A DNA stretch of 64,000 bases from Micromonospora sp. WMMD1128 (GTDB lineage: Bacteria; Actinomycetota; Actinomycetes; Mycobacteriales; Micromonosporaceae). The stretch covers positions 744,001 to 808,000 of the forward strand of contig NZ_CP114902.1 of NCBI RefSeq assembly GCF_027497235.1, written 5' to 3'. Positions 6,700-14,298 of the stretch are shown here, piece after piece (the first letter of the stretch is position 1; each line of letters starts with the position of its first letter). A program made the position numbers and the translations under genes. The notes under the pieces are model-generated. The model saw only the letters and a list, made by a program, of their open reading frames with translations. It had not been told where the DNA came from and did no database searches.

Positions 6700-8310
6700 T
6701 CAGGCGCGGCGGAACAGCGCGGTGAGGCGTCGCCACAGCCGGCGCAGCGGGCCGGCCCCGGCGTCGGCGACGAGCCCGGCGGCCGTCGCGCGGGCGGCCG
6801 GGTCGAGGGCCGGGGTGGCCCGGGCCAGGTGCGCGAGCGATACCGCCTCCGGGGTACGGCGGGCGGGGCCGGTCGCCACCGCGGCGAGCCGCCCGGCCAC
6901 CACACCGGCCACGTCGGCGCGTACGGCCGGGTCCACCCAGGCGGCGGTGACCAGGGCGAACAGTGCCGCCTCGGCCGTCGGTCCCGGCTCGGTCCCGGCC
7001 AGTTCCCGCAGCACCCGGCGGCGGTTCGACTCCGCCCACGGTTCGTCGGTGCGGTGGTGCAGCAGGCCGAGACAGGCCCAGACCTGCGCACAGCGCGCCC
7101 AGAGCGCGGGGTCCTGATCGCCGAGCACCCGGCCCAGCGCCGTGGGCGGCGCCTCCGGCGGGTATGCCAGCAGGCCGAGCAGGTCGGCCAGGTCCAGCGT
7201 GGCCAGTCCGACCGCGGCGTCGTACGCGGCCGGCGGGTGCGCCCACGCCGGGTGGGCCAGCTGCTGGAGCCGGCGCACCGCGTTCACCGTCGGGCGGGCG
7301 GTGCCCGCCGTCGGCGCGGGCAGGTGGTCCGCGCCGGCCGGGGTGACCTGGCCGAGCCACGGACGGCCGCGGCAACACTCGGCGAGGTCGCCGTGTTCGT
7401 GCGAGTCGTCCGGATGGTCGCGGACGAAATCGGCGAGCGCCACCAGGTGGTCCACGTTCCCGTCGCGCTGGAAGCGCAGCCGGTGCGCGGTGTGCACGGC
7501 GCAGTCGAACGTGGGGTCCTTCGCCAGCGCCCGGTCGATCCAGCCCAGCGCCGCGTCGAGCCGGCCGTGGTCGGCGAGCGTGCCGGCGATGTCCGCGTAG
7601 ACCGCCAGGTCGTCGGGGTCGAGCGCGACCGCACGTTCCAGCGCGGCGAGCGCGTCGGCGGTCCGGCCGGCGCTGCGGTACGCGTACCCGAGCCACACCT
7701 CGCCGAGTTTGCTGGGCTCCGCGCGTACCCCCCGGGTGGCCCACTCGACCGCGAGGGCGACCTCGCCGAGGCGCCGGGCCAGCGCGGACGCCGCCCCCAG
7801 CAGCAGCGGGTGGGCCGGATGCACGGTGATCGCGTTGCGGGCCAGCGTGAGGTAGGGCAGCAGCGGCTCGCGCAGCCGGCGCGGAACCGGGTCGGGCGCG
7901 GCGGCGCAGACCTGCATGAGGATCCGGGCGGTGCGCTCCGGATCGAGCCGTTCCGGGAGGTCGGCGGCGGTCACCCACGGTACGGCGGCCCAGGGCGCGC
8001 CCGGCGCGTAGCCGGTGGCGGCGGCCAGCAGGTCGAGACCTTCGGCGGGACGGCCGGCGGCGGCGAGCAGGTGCGCCCGGGCCACCACGGCGCCGACGAA
8101 GGCGTGCTGGCCGAGCGGGAAGAGTTCGATGTCGCCACCGCTGGCGGCGGCGAGCCGGGCGAGGGTCTCGTGCGCCTCGGGGAGGGTGGGTGAGCGCACC
8201 AGGGCGGCGGCGACGTGGTCGGCCGCGTGCCGGAGATCGCCCTCGCCCAGCGCCAACCGGGCCAGCGCGAGTTCCTCCTCGGCGGAGAGCGCGGCGTCGT
8301 CCTCGGGCAC
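6700..8310 (-). CDS. TPR-repeat protein
   Basis: The protein of about 536 residues is rich in helical Ala/Leu repeats with recognizable tetratricopeptide units (for example VWLGYAYRSAGRTADALAALERAVALDPDD and the following DHGRLDAALGWIDRALAKDPTFD). It has no signal peptide and no catalytic motif that I recognize; a scaffolding role is typical of TPR proteins. GTG 8310 is chosen because AAGGA lies about 6 nt upstream and the preceding in-frame residues look non-coding. It is divergent from the SIS-domain gene and separated from it by about 170 bp. Confidence 0.75.
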   Translation of the reverse strand: MPEDDAALSAEEELALARLALGEGDLRHAADHVAAALVRSPTLPEAHETLARLAAASGGDIELFPLGQHAFVGAVVARAHLLAAAGRPAEGLDLLAAATGYAPGAPWAAVPWVTAADLPERLDPERTARILMQVCAAAPDPVPRRLREPLLPYLTLARNAITVHPAHPLLLGAASALARRLGEVALAVEWATRGVRAEPSKLGEVWLGYAYRSAGRTADALAALERAVALDPDDLAVYADIAGTLADHGRLDAALGWIDRALAKDPTFDCAVHTAHRLRFQRDGNVDHLVALADFVRDHPDDSHEHGDLAECCRGRPWLGQVTPAGADHLPAPTAGTARPTVNAVRRLQQLAHPAWAHPPAAYDAAVGLATLDLADLLGLLAYPPEAPPTALGRVLGDQDPALWARCAQVWACLGLLHHRTDEPWAESNRRRVLRELAGTEPGPTAEAALFALVTAAWVDPAVRADVAGVVAGRLAAVATGPARRTPEAVSLAHLARATPALDPAARATAAGLVADAGAGPLRRLWRRLTALFRRA

Positions 8311-8480
8311 GTCGTCCTTCCCTCGCCGGGCTGGTCGGTCGGTCAGCCGGGCAAGCCTAGGGGATCTTGCCCCCGAGTGGTGATCCGGTGCGTACTGCTG
8401 CTCGTTGCATTGTTGATTCTGGCTCAAACGTGCAAGACTGAGCATCCAACGCGCGGTAATCGCGCAGAAGGGGGTGCGCG

Positions 8481-9530
8481 GTGACGCGACCAGGGGCCGG
8501 GATGGCCGCCGACATCGACGAGCAGCCGGCCGGCTACGAGCGCCTGCTCTCCACCGCGCACGCCGCCGCGATCGCCGAGGTGGCGGCCGTGGTCGCGCAG
8601 CGGCGACCCCGCCACGTGGTCTTCACCGCCCGCGGCACGTCCGACCACGCCGCGCTCTACGCGGCCTACCTCACCGAGATCCGCCTCGGCCTACCCGCCG
8701 GGTTGGCCTCGCCCAGCGCGATCACCGTCTTCGGCGCCCGCCCCGACCTGTCCGACGCGCTCGTCGTCGGCGTCAGCCAGAGCGGCGGCTCGCCCGACCT
8801 GACCGAGGTGCTCCGAGTGGCCCGGGCCTCCGGCGCGCTCACCCTGGCGGTCACCAACAACCCCGACTCACCGCTCGCCGAGACCGCCGAGCTGAGTATC
8901 GACGTGGCCGCCGGCCACGAGCGGGCGGTCGCCGCCACCAAGACCTACACCGCCGAGCTGCTCGCGCTGCTCATGCTGGTCGAGGGGGTACGCGCCGGTG
9001 ACGGCGTGCTGCCCGCGCCGGAGCGGGACGCGCTGGCCCGCCTGCCCGAGCTGGCCGCGCACACCCTCGCCGACGACACCCCGGCCCGGCTCGCCCCGCG
9101 CTACCGGTTCGCCGCCCAGCTCGTCACCACCGGCCGGGGCTACGCGTACCCGACGGCCCGGGAAGCGGCGCTGAAACTGATGGAGACGTCCTACCTGCCG
9201 GCGCTCGCCTTCTCCGGCGCCGACCTGCTGCACGGCCCGCTCGCCATGACCGACCCGGACGTGCCGGTGCTCGCCGTGGTCGGCTCCGGCCCCGGCGGCA
9301 CGTCGATGCGCGAGGTGCTGCCCCGGCTCGGCGAACGCCGGGCCGACGTGGTGGTGGTCGGCTCCGCCGACGTCGGCGCCACCCGGATGGCGGTGCCGGA
9401 GGTCGACGAGCGGTACGCGCCGCTGCTCGACATCCTGCCGCTGCAACGACTGGCCCTGGCCCTGGCGCTGGCCCGCGGCGAGGACCCGGACGCGCCCCGT
9501 GGTTTGAAGAAGGTCACGGCGACGATGTGA
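8481..9530 (+). CDS. SIS-domain sugar-phosphate enzyme (GlmS isomerase-like/NagB-II type)
   Basis: This 349-residue protein contains two SIS domains similar to the isomerase half of glucosamine-6-phosphate synthase but lacks the glutaminase domain. Motifs include TARGTSDHAA, VVGVSQSGGSPDL, AVTNNPDSPLA, HERAVAATKTYTAE and the C-terminal GLKKVTATM. Proteins of this layout act as glucosamine-6-phosphate or related amino-sugar-phosphate deaminases/isomerases. GTG 8481 follows AGAAGGGGG. No sugar transporter or NagA is adjacent, so the substrate is not fixed by context. Confidence 0.82.
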   Translation: MTRPGAGMAADIDEQPAGYERLLSTAHAAAIAEVAAVVAQRRPRHVVFTARGTSDHAALYAAYLTEIRLGLPAGLASPSAITVFGARPDLSDALVVGVSQSGGSPDLTEVLRVARASGALTLAVTNNPDSPLAETAELSIDVAAGHERAVAATKTYTAELLALLMLVEGVRAGDGVLPAPERDALARLPELAAHTLADDTPARLAPRYRFAAQLVTTGRGYAYPTAREAALKLMETSYLPALAFSGADLLHGPLAMTDPDVPVLAVVGSGPGGTSMREVLPRLGERRADVVVVGSADVGATRMAVPEVDERYAPLLDILPLQRLALALALARGEDPDAPRGLKKVTATM

Positions 9531-9554
9531 GCCGGGCGTGGCACGCTGTGGGGC

Positions 9555-11102
9555 GTGTCCACCCTCCGTGACCTCGCCGAGGAGCACACCATGCTCCGGC
9601 CGGCCGACATCGACCACCTGCACCGGGTCGCCGGTGACTGGCAGCTGCTCTCCGACCTGTCCTTCGCCGACCTGCTGCTGTGGGTGCCGGTGGACGGTGA
9701 GGGCACCTTCCTCTGCCTCGCCCAGGTGCGCCCGACCACCGCCCCGACCGCCTACCTCGACGACCAGGTCGGCCGGATCGTCGGCGGGCCCGAGGTGGCG
9801 CACCTGGAGGTGGCGCACCGGCAGGGCCGGATCTGGCGGGAGGGCGACCCGGTCTGGTACGGCGACGTGCCGGCCCGGCACGAGGCCATCCCGGTGCGAC
9901 TGCGCACCGGCGACGGCGAGCACGGCGAGGTCATCGCCGTGGTCGGCCGGGACACCAACCTCTCCACCGCGCGCACCCCGAGTCAGCTCGAACTGAACTA
10001 CCTGACCACCGCCGACGACCTGGCCCAGATGATCGCCGACGGCACCTTCCCGCCGCCCCGGCACCCGGGCGAGACCACCTCGGCACCCCGCGTCGGCGAC
10101 GGCCTGGTGCGGCTCGACGCCAACGGCAAGGTCACCTACGCCAGCCCCAACGCGCAGTCCGCCTACCGTCGGCTCGGTTACGCCTCCCACCTGGTCGGCG
10201 AGGACCTGGCCAAGCTGCACCGCCGGCTCGCCGGCGACCCCCTCGAAGGCGCCGACGCGGGCAACGCGGTGCTCGCCGCGCTGCGCGGCGAGGCCCCACC
10301 CCGGCGCGAGATCGACGCCCGGGGCGCCACCATGCTGACCCGGGCGCTGCCGCTGATGCCCGCCGGCGTGCCGATCGGCGCGCTGGTGCTGGTCCGCGAC
10401 ATCACCGAGGTACGCCGCCGCGACCGCGCCCTGATCACCAAGGACGCCACCATCCGGGAGATTCACCACCGGGTGAAGAACAACCTCCAGACCGTCGCCG
10501 CGCTGCTGCGCCTCCAGGCCCGCCGGGTCGCCATGCCCGAGGCCCGGGTCGCGCTCGAGGAATCGGTACGCCGGGTCGCCTCGATCGCGCTCGTACACGA
10601 GACGCTCTCGCTCTCCAGTGACGAGGTGGTCGAGTTCGACGGCATCGTGGACCGGGTGGCCAGCGCCGCGACCGAGGTGGCCGCCACCGAGGTGACCGTC
10701 GGCATGCGGCGTCGGGGCAGCTTCGGCATCCTTCCGGCCGAGATCGCCACCTCGCTGGTCATGGTCCTCAACGAGCTGCTGCTCAACGCGGTGGAACACG
10801 GCTTCTCGCCGGTCGACGAGGAGGCCGCCCCCGCCCCGGCGGACGCGCCGCGACCCGAGGTGGTCGTCGAGGTGCACCGGCTCCGCAAACAGTTGCACGT
10901 CTCGGTCGCCGACAACGGCCGCGGCCTGCCCGGGCAGTTCGACGCCGAGCGCGGCGGCAACCTCGGCCTCCAGATCGTCCGGGCGCTCGTCACCGGCGAG
11001 CTGCGCGGCACCATCGAGCTGCGCAACGGCGCGGCCGGCGGCACCGAGGCGGTCCTCGTCGTGCCACTGGCCCGGGGCACCGCCGACCGCCTGTCGGGCT
11101 GA
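9555..11102 (+). CDS. pdtaS: PdtaS-type sensor histidine kinase
   Basis: The 515-residue cytosolic kinase has an N-terminal GAF-like domain, a PAS-like domain (about 180-290), a HisKA_2 dimerization motif EIHHRVKNNLQTVAALLRLQ (phospho-acceptor candidates His304/305) and a C-terminal HATPase with NELLLNAVEHGF and DNGRGLPGQF. This is the architecture of mycobacterial PdtaS (Rv3220c), which signals to the ANTAR RNA-binding regulator PdtaR; no pdtaR is in the window. GTG 9555 lies 7 nt behind CACGCT, a plausible leaderless start. Its proximity to the TB7.3-like and sigR genes echoes the mycobacterial order. Confidence 0.88.
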   Translation: MSTLRDLAEEHTMLRPADIDHLHRVAGDWQLLSDLSFADLLLWVPVDGEGTFLCLAQVRPTTAPTAYLDDQVGRIVGGPEVAHLEVAHRQGRIWREGDPVWYGDVPARHEAIPVRLRTGDGEHGEVIAVVGRDTNLSTARTPSQLELNYLTTADDLAQMIADGTFPPPRHPGETTSAPRVGDGLVRLDANGKVTYASPNAQSAYRRLGYASHLVGEDLAKLHRRLAGDPLEGADAGNAVLAALRGEAPPRREIDARGATMLTRALPLMPAGVPIGALVLVRDITEVRRRDRALITKDATIREIHHRVKNNLQTVAALLRLQARRVAMPEARVALEESVRRVASIALVHETLSLSSDEVVEFDGIVDRVASAATEVAATEVTVGMRRRGSFGILPAEIATSLVMVLNELLLNAVEHGFSPVDEEAAPAPADAPRPEVVVEVHRLRKQLHVSVADNGRGLPGQFDAERGGNLGLQIVRALVTGELRGTIELRNGAAGGTEAVLVVPLARGTADRLSG

Positions 11103-11132
11103 GCCCTCGGCCGGCGGCGGTCCGGCCGAGCC

Positions 11133-11265
11133 GGGCCGCTCACCGGTCGCCGGGCCGCTCACCGGTCGCCGGGCGGGTCGCCGGTCGCCGGGCGGGTCGC
11201 CGGTCGCCGGGCGGGTCGCCGGTCGCCGGGCGGGTCGCCGGTCGCCGGGCGGGTCGCAGGTCGAG
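11133..11265. repeat. Seven tandem copies of a 19-bp repeat
   Basis: Units start at 11133, 11152, 11171, 11190, 11209, 11228 and 11247. The first two read GGGCCGCTCACCGGTCGCC and the next four GGGCGGGTCGCCGGTCGCC, with a diverged last unit. The array fills the space between the stop codons of the convergent pdtaS and glycosyltransferase genes. Confidence 0.9.
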
Positions 11266-11274
11266 CCGGGCTGG

Positions 11275-12996
11275 TCACCGGTCGAGCAGGGCCACCGTGA
11301 GGCCCTGGCGGGGCCACACCTGACGGACCGTGAAGCCGTCGCGCAGCGCCGCGCCCTTGGCTCCGGGTACCGCCGCGAGCGGATCCGCCCGGCGCCCGGT
11401 GACCACGAGCCAGATCCGGTCCACCCCCGCCAGGCAGCGGGCCGGATCGCCGCACTCGACGGCCCAGAGGCTCGCGTCCGCCCGCTGGTCCCGGACCGCA
11501 AGCACGTCGCGCGGCAGCCTCGGCCCCAGGTGGTACGCCAGACCGAGGTCGGGAAAGAGCCAGCCGTCCCGGGGTGAGTAGACGATCGCGTCGCCCGGCC
11601 GCTGCCCGGCGCCAATGATGTCCGCCGCTCCCGCGTAGTCGACCGGCGCGCTGCGGGGCCACTCGTGGGTCCGGCGCAGCGCCGCCTGGTCGGGCAGCCC
11701 GAGCAACCCGGCCAGGGCCACCACGACCAGCGCCGGCCCGAGGCGTACCCGGGCCAGAGCCGCGCCGGCCAGCAGGCAGGCGAACGGCACCGTGAAGATC
11801 AGATACCTGGTCACCCAGAGCGGCACCACCGTCCCGGCGACGAAGAGCAGCAACACCGGCAGCAGCACCGCGGCCCCGGGCAACAGCGCCCGCCGGCCGA
11901 GCCGGGCCGCCCCGAATGCGGCGAGCCCCAGCAGGAACCCGCCCACCACGCCGCTCTGCGCCAGCCCGCCCGGCAGCGACGCCAGGTCGGACAGGCGGGC
12001 CGGATCGACCCAGTCGAGCTGCCGACCGCGCTGCCCCTGGGCGACGAGGCCCAGCGGGGTAACGAGCACGATGGCCGGCACCAGCGCCACCAGCCACCGC
12101 GCGACCACCCGCCGGGCGGGCACCGGCGCCCTCGGGTCGTCCGGAGCTCCGCCGCCCGTCCCGTGCCGTGACACCCGTGGCGCTCCACTCGCGGTCGATG
12201 TCGCCGGTGGGCGGAACGCTGTGGGTGTCTCCGGGGTGCCGTGACACCCATGGCGCTCCACTCGCGCTCGATGTCGCTGGTGGGTGGAACGCTGCGGTTG
12301 TCTGCGACCGGGCGGGGTTCCGCCGGGTGGGTCTGGTCGGGAGCGGGCGGCCGGGTCGACGCCGGCGGCGGCTGGGTCGACGCCGGCGGCGGCCGGGCCG
12401 CGCGCGGCGGTCAGCAGCACCACCACGGCGTGCGCGGCGAGCAGGGTGAGTGCGACCAGGTGGAGCAGCACGAGCGCGGCGACGACTACGGCGTACCCGA
12501 CCCAACGCCCCCACGTCGGCCGACGCAACGCGCCGACCAGCAGGAGCGTGGCGAGCACGGCGAGCAGCGTCGCGAGCGCGTACGGGCGGGCCTCCTGGCC
12601 GTAGCGCGAGGTGGCCGGCAGCACGGCGAACAGCAGCCCGGCCAGCAGGCCGGCCCGGTCGGACACGAGCTGTGCGGCGAGGCGGGCGGTAAGCGCGGCG
12701 GCGACCGCCGTGGCGAGCGCCGAAGGCAGCCGCAGGGCCGTCGCAGAGGTGCCGGCCAGCGCGGTCCACCCGTGCATGAGCAGGTAGTACGGTCCGGTGG
12801 CGGCGTCGATGGTGCGGGTCAGCCGGACCAGGTCCGGCAGCGAGCGGGTCGCGGCGCTCCAGGTCGCCAACTCGTCTCGCCACGGCTGGGCGTGCCCGAT
12901 CCCGGTCAGCGTGACCACCAGCGCCAGTAGGCCGGGGAGCGCCCACGCCGCCCAACCGGGAACGCGGGGCGGCGCAGGCTCGGTAGGCGCGCTCAC
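11275..12996 (-). CDS. Membrane glycosyltransferase, family 39-like
   Basis: The 573-residue polytopic membrane protein has the GT39/PMT-like N-terminal pattern: a first membrane segment, then HAQPWRDELATW with the Asp-Glu pair expected in the first extracytoplasmic loop, and a later ATGPYYLLMHGW. These enzymes transfer sugars from polyprenyl-phosphate donors to envelope acceptors. GTG 12996 begins MSAPTEP. Midway, a segment of about 50 residues is encoded by two copies of a 73-bp repeat (12164-12309) read in different frames, so it is probably an unstructured insertion in a loop. Whether the enzyme is active is uncertain. Confidence 0.75.
   Translation of the reverse strand: MSAPTEPAPPRVPGWAAWALPGLLALVVTLTGIGHAQPWRDELATWSAATRSLPDLVRLTRTIDAATGPYYLLMHGWTALAGTSATALRLPSALATAVAAALTARLAAQLVSDRAGLLAGLLFAVLPATSRYGQEARPYALATLLAVLATLLLVGALRRPTWGRWVGYAVVVAALVLLHLVALTLLAAHAVVVLLTAARGPAAAGVDPAAAGVDPAARSRPDPPGGTPPGRRQPQRSTHQRHRARVERHGCHGTPETPTAFRPPATSTASGAPRVSRHGTGGGAPDDPRAPVPARRVVARWLVALVPAIVLVTPLGLVAQGQRGRQLDWVDPARLSDLASLPGGLAQSGVVGGFLLGLAAFGAARLGRRALLPGAAVLLPVLLLFVAGTVVPLWVTRYLIFTVPFACLLAGAALARVRLGPALVVVALAGLLGLPDQAALRRTHEWPRSAPVDYAGAADIIGAGQRPGDAIVYSPRDGWLFPDLGLAYHLGPRLPRDVLAVRDQRADASLWAVECGDPARCLAGVDRIWLVVTGRRADPLAAVPGAKGAALRDGFTVRQVWPRQGLTVALLDR
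12164..12309. repeat. Two tandem 73-bp repeats inside a coding sequence
   Basis: Copies start at 12164 and 12237, with GTGACACCC at 12168 and again at 12241. They share GGCGCTCCACTCGCG, TCGATGTCGC and GGTGGGYGGAACGCTG. The period is not a multiple of 3, so the same DNA is translated in two frames in the glycosyltransferase. This looks like an inserted non-coding repeat carried along by an open frame. Confidence 0.85.
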
Positions 12997-13156
12997 ACCC
13001 CGCAGCCTCACACGCCACCCCCACCCTCCCACCCCCCTCCACCAATTTCCGCTCTCCCATTCCCACCCCCACCCCCGCGCCCGCGCCCCGGCTTCTGCCC
13101 GCTCCCGTTCCTGCTCCCGCCCCTCCCGTGCCGCCTGTTCCCGCTCCTGCCCCTCC

Positions 13157-13205
13157 CGCCCTCGCTCCCGCCCTCGCTCCCGCCCTCGCTCCCGCCCTCG
13201 CTCCC
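13157..13205. repeat. CT-rich 12-bp tandem array
   Basis: About four copies of GCCCTCGCTCCC form a pyrimidine-rich strand upstream of the glycosyltransferase gene. Flanking sequence from 13100 is also strongly pyrimidine-biased. Confidence 0.8.
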
Positions 13206-13213
13206 TCTCGCCC

Positions 13214-13274
13214 GTCGATCATGGAGTTGGCAGCACCTGGGGTCCGTTTTGTCGCCGCTAACCTCATGATCGAC
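13214..13274. repeat. GATCATG-family 61-bp palindromic repeat, copy 2
   Basis: The left arm GTCGATCATGGAGTTGGC and the right arm GCTAACCTCATGATCGAC are inverted repeats. The length is exactly 61 bp, as in the other two copies. It is the first of three consecutive palindromes. Confidence 0.85.
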
Positions 13275-13287
13275 GAGCGACCCGGGG

Positions 13288-13335
13288 GATCTTGGAAGGA
13301 TTCGGCCCCTGGAGGGGCCATTTGGCTCCAAGATC
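13288..13335. repeat. GATCTTGG-family palindromic repeat
   Basis: The outer arms GATCTTGGA/TCCAAGATC enclose a GGCCCCTGGAGGGGCC core that is itself palindromic. It is homologous in reverse orientation to the element at 1583-1627. Confidence 0.8.
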
Positions 13336-13350
13336 TTTCCGATGGCGGGG

Positions 13351-13407
13351 TTGATCAAGGAGTTGTGTCGGCGGTGGCGCTTTCGATGACGCAAACCCCT
13401 TGATCAA
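13351..13407. repeat. TTGATCAAGG-ended palindromic element
   Basis: Arms TTGATCAAGG (13351-13360) and CCTTGATCAA (13398-13407) form a perfect inverted repeat, with an AGTTGTG extension reminiscent of the other families. It is the third of the adjacent palindromes. Confidence 0.7.
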
Positions 13408-13485
13408 GGCCAGGGCCGCCCGGCTCGCGCTGGGTGGATGGGCTTGATGCCCCGCCCGGGCTGGGCGGCACCCGGAGGCGGGACA

Positions 13486-13800
13486 TCCGGGGGTGGGACA
13501 TCCGGGGGTGGAACATCCGGGGGTGGAACATCCGGGGTGGAACATCCGGGGTGGAACATCCGGGGTGGGGCGCCTGAGGGCTGGACACCTGGACGCCGGA
13601 CACCTGGACGCCGGACACCTGGACGCCGGACACCTGGACGCCGGACACCTGGACACTTGGACGCCGGACACCTGGGGGCCGGACACCTGGGGGCCGGACA
13701 CCTGGGGGCCGGACACCTGGACGCCGGACAAGCGGGTGCCGGGTGCCGAACATCGCCGGGTGCCGGGTGCCGGGTGCCGGGTGCCGGGTGCCGGGGCCGG
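13486..13800. repeat. Compound minisatellite (15-bp and 7-bp units)
   Basis: Three sub-arrays follow each other. The first has 14-15-bp units of the type GGAACATCCGGGGGT (about 13486-13565). The second has 15-bp units of the type CTGGACGCCGGACAC (about 13581-13735), with variants in which ACG becomes GGG. The third has 7-bp units GGGTGCC (about 13733-13800). Unit-length variation within the first block indicates slippage. There are no unique spacers, so this is not a CRISPR array. Confidence 0.85.
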
Positions 13801-14078
13801 GGCCGGGCGGTGTGGGCTGGGCGGCCGAAAGCCGCGCGAGGGGCTTCGCCTCCGGCGGTGGCGCTCCGGATGCGGCAGGGCACGTGGCACCGTCGGTCCG
13901 GGCCGTGGGCGGGTCTCCGTGCCGGCGGCGGCGTTCCACCAAACGGACACCATGGCGGAGTGGGGCAGGTCACAAAGGTAGGCACGTGGATGGGCGTCGA
14001 TCTGGGTGGGGGGCCCGTGATGTGGGATCACTGCGCCGGTCGGTGGCCGGGGAACCCGTGGTGTGGCAGCATGAGGCC

Positions 14079-14165
14079 ATGACCGCCGCTGTCGTCCGCC
14101 GCTTCGTGGCTCGCCGCCACGTCGACTACGGCCGCGTGCGCAGCGCGATCTGTCCGGCCCACTGA
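14079..14165 (+). CDS. Sulfur-operon leader peptide (Cys-type, 28 residues)
   Basis: The ATG at 14079 opens a 28-codon reading frame with the core RRHVDYGRVRSAIC and the end CPAH. It matches the actinobacterial leader-peptide family (R-H-V-D-x2-R-x2-S-A-x-C) that I know from upstream of sulfur assimilation genes. The single Cys codon (14151-14153) lies four codons from the stop, so ribosome stalling when cysteinyl-tRNA is scarce would be sensed near the downstream hairpins. The ATG sits 6 nt behind CAGCAT (14067-14072), consistent with a leaderless transcript. It precedes the sulfite reductase by 133 bp. Confidence 0.85.
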   Translation: MTAAVVRRFVARRHVDYGRVRSAICPAH

Positions 14166-14298
14166 CGACGCCCGACCCATCCGTCTCGGGCGCGTTCCGC
14201 GCCGGCCGTCATCGACACCGCCGTCCTCGGTCCTCTTCAGGACCGGCCGCCGCGCCCGCGCTCCCAGGCACCGCAGCAGACAAACGGAGGACGCCGCG
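14166..14298 (+). promoter_or_regulatory. Candidate cysteine attenuator between leader peptide and sulfite reductase
   Basis: Two hairpins are visible: GCCCGA/TCGGGC (14170-14175 and 14186-14191), starting at the leader stop codon, and GGTCCT-CTTC-AGGACC (14229-14244), whose base extends with CGGCC/GGCCG pairs. The segment ends with the ribosome binding site CGGAGG for the sulfite reductase. Alternative pairing coupled to leader translation is inferred, not shown. Confidence 0.5.

Larger units (their letters stand above)
13033..14078. other. Repeat-filled intergenic kilobase
   Basis: No gene is supported between the glycosyltransferase and the sulfur-operon leader. The region holds a CT-rich array, three back-to-back palindromes and a long minisatellite block, all annotated separately. 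Open frames exist on both strands of the minisatellite because its 15-bp unit has no stop codon. The last 250 bases (about 13830-14078) lead to the leader-peptide promoter. Confidence 0.65.

Noticed and set aside
5025..7091. A 688-codon open frame antisense to the MFS transporter and TPR gene
   Set aside because: It mirrors the codon bias of the real genes, has His/Glu/Arg-rich low-complexity composition and no domain; this is the usual antisense shadow in very GC-rich DNA.
8380..8480. DasR-type operator before the SIS-domain gene
   Set aside because: Amino-sugar genes in actinomycetes are often DasR controlled, but no sequence close to the dre consensus is present here.
13486..13800. Possible CRISPR array
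   Set aside because: Repeats are directly adjacent with no unique spacers, unit length drifts, and no cas genes are present.
13404..14082. Repetitive Gly/Thr-rich and Pro/Cys-rich open frames on both strands of the minisatellite
   Set aside because: Both strands and several frames are open simply because the 15-bp unit lacks stops; no ribosome binding site or non-repetitive domain supports translation.
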